Shown in pieces: positions 63,713-64,000 of a DNA stretch of 64,000 nucleotides. Both the position numbers and the translations under genes were made by a program. This DNA is from Amycolatopsis xylanica. GTDB lineage: Bacteria > Actinomycetota > Actinomycetes > Mycobacteriales > Pseudonocardiaceae. The notes beneath the pieces were generated by a model. It had not been told where the DNA came from, searched no databases, and saw only the letters and a program-made list of their open reading frames with translations. Each line of letters opens with the position of its first letter. The stretch's first letter is position 1. The stretch is taken from NCBI RefSeq assembly GCF_900107045.1, contig NZ_FNON01000001.1:682001-746000 (forward strand), given 5' to 3'.

Positions 63713-64000
63713 ATGACCACAGCAGAACAGAACCCGCTCCGCGAACTGTCCCCGCAGGACCTGCGCGCGCACGCCGCCGAGGCGCTCACGCGCGCCAGGG
63801 CCCGCAGCCTCGTGCTGACGGACGTCGACGACGAGACCCTGACCACGCAGCACTCGAAACTGATGTCCCCGCTGGTGTGGGACCTCGCGCACATCGGCAG
63901 CCAGGAAGAGCTCTGGCTGGTCCGCGACGTCGGCGGCCGAGAGCCGGTGCGCGGCGACCTCGACGAGATCTACGACGCGTTCCTGCACGCGCGCGCGGAC
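63713..64000 (+). CDS. egtB: Ergothioneine biosynthesis sulfoxide synthase EgtB, N-terminal part
   Basis: The first 96 codons are present. MTTAEQNPLRELSPQDLRAH, then HSKLMSPLVWDLAHIGSQEELW is the DinB-type metal-binding start (His in DLAHIG). EgtB joins gamma-glutamylcysteine to hercynine using oxygen and iron. It runs off the right edge. It is co-transcribed with egtA. Confidence 0.95.
   Translation, partial: MTTAEQNPLRELSPQDLRAHAAEALTRARARSLVLTDVDDETLTTQHSKLMSPLVWDLAHIGSQEELWLVRDVGGREPVRGDLDEIYDAFLHARAD

Overview
The window looks like chromosome of a high-GC actinomycete, most probably Pseudonocardiaceae (Amycolatopsis-like). This is inferred from several things: strong GC3 bias with GTG/TTG starts, a GarA/FtsR/gcv block like that of mycobacteria, Cys-less zinc-starvation ribosomal proteins, an F420-type oxidoreductase, a mycothiol-type DinB protein and ergothioneine genes. 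No rRNA, tRNA, phage, transposase or CRISPR locus is visible. About 69 protein genes are supported, two of them cut by the window ends.

Left part (1-26,300). A tight minus-strand trio opens the window: a 2-oxoglutarate/Fe(II) hydroxylase of the BesD/HalD type, a SAM methyltransferase and a choline/carnitine acyltransferase. It looks like a small biosynthetic module. Then come an ATPase, a large protein ending in an ADP-ribosyltransferase-like domain with a coupled 41-aa ORF, an MBL hydrolase, a RseB-like protein plus ABC exporter, and a lipase-like hydrolase with IclR regulator. An acyl-CoA dehydrogenase with acyl-CoA synthetase and an ssuCBAD alkanesulfonate operon follow. Next are a TetR-controlled Asp-nucleophile hydrolase, a membrane protein/DUF4397/sortase operon, and an IclR/TetR/MpaB-like/F420 oxidoreductase group.

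Middle part (26,300-43,800). After 740 bp of repeat-rich non-coding DNA there is a four-gene operon: secreted ceramidase, secreted sphingomyelinase, a MelB/MFSD2-type transporter and a sphingosine-1-phosphate-lyase-like PLP enzyme. Together these read as a sphingolipid degradation route. Next is a zinc-starvation locus: a His-rich protein, a CobW GTPase, and Cys-less L32, L31B, L28, L33, S14 and S18 with an MRF-type protein, arranged around a Zur-like box. Siroheme synthase, fatty-acid activation genes, a BASS-type transporter and two paralogous lipoproteins follow.

Right part (43,900-64,000). pgsA-like, gcvH, garA, ftsR, bifunctional nuclease, a second MerR regulator, a tandem glycine riboswitch and gcvP lie in an order close to the Mycobacterium tuberculosis Rv1822-Rv1832 region. 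An aldo-keto reductase, two CNNM/CorC-type membrane proteins, an AcnR-like TetR, a Glu/Leu/Phe/Val dehydrogenase with divergent LysR, and egtA/egtB (ergothioneine) close the window.

The most striking non-coding signal is a 46-nt palindrome present in ten intact copies and at least two broken ones, nearly all at gene 3' ends. Several other palindromic intergenic repeat families accompany it.
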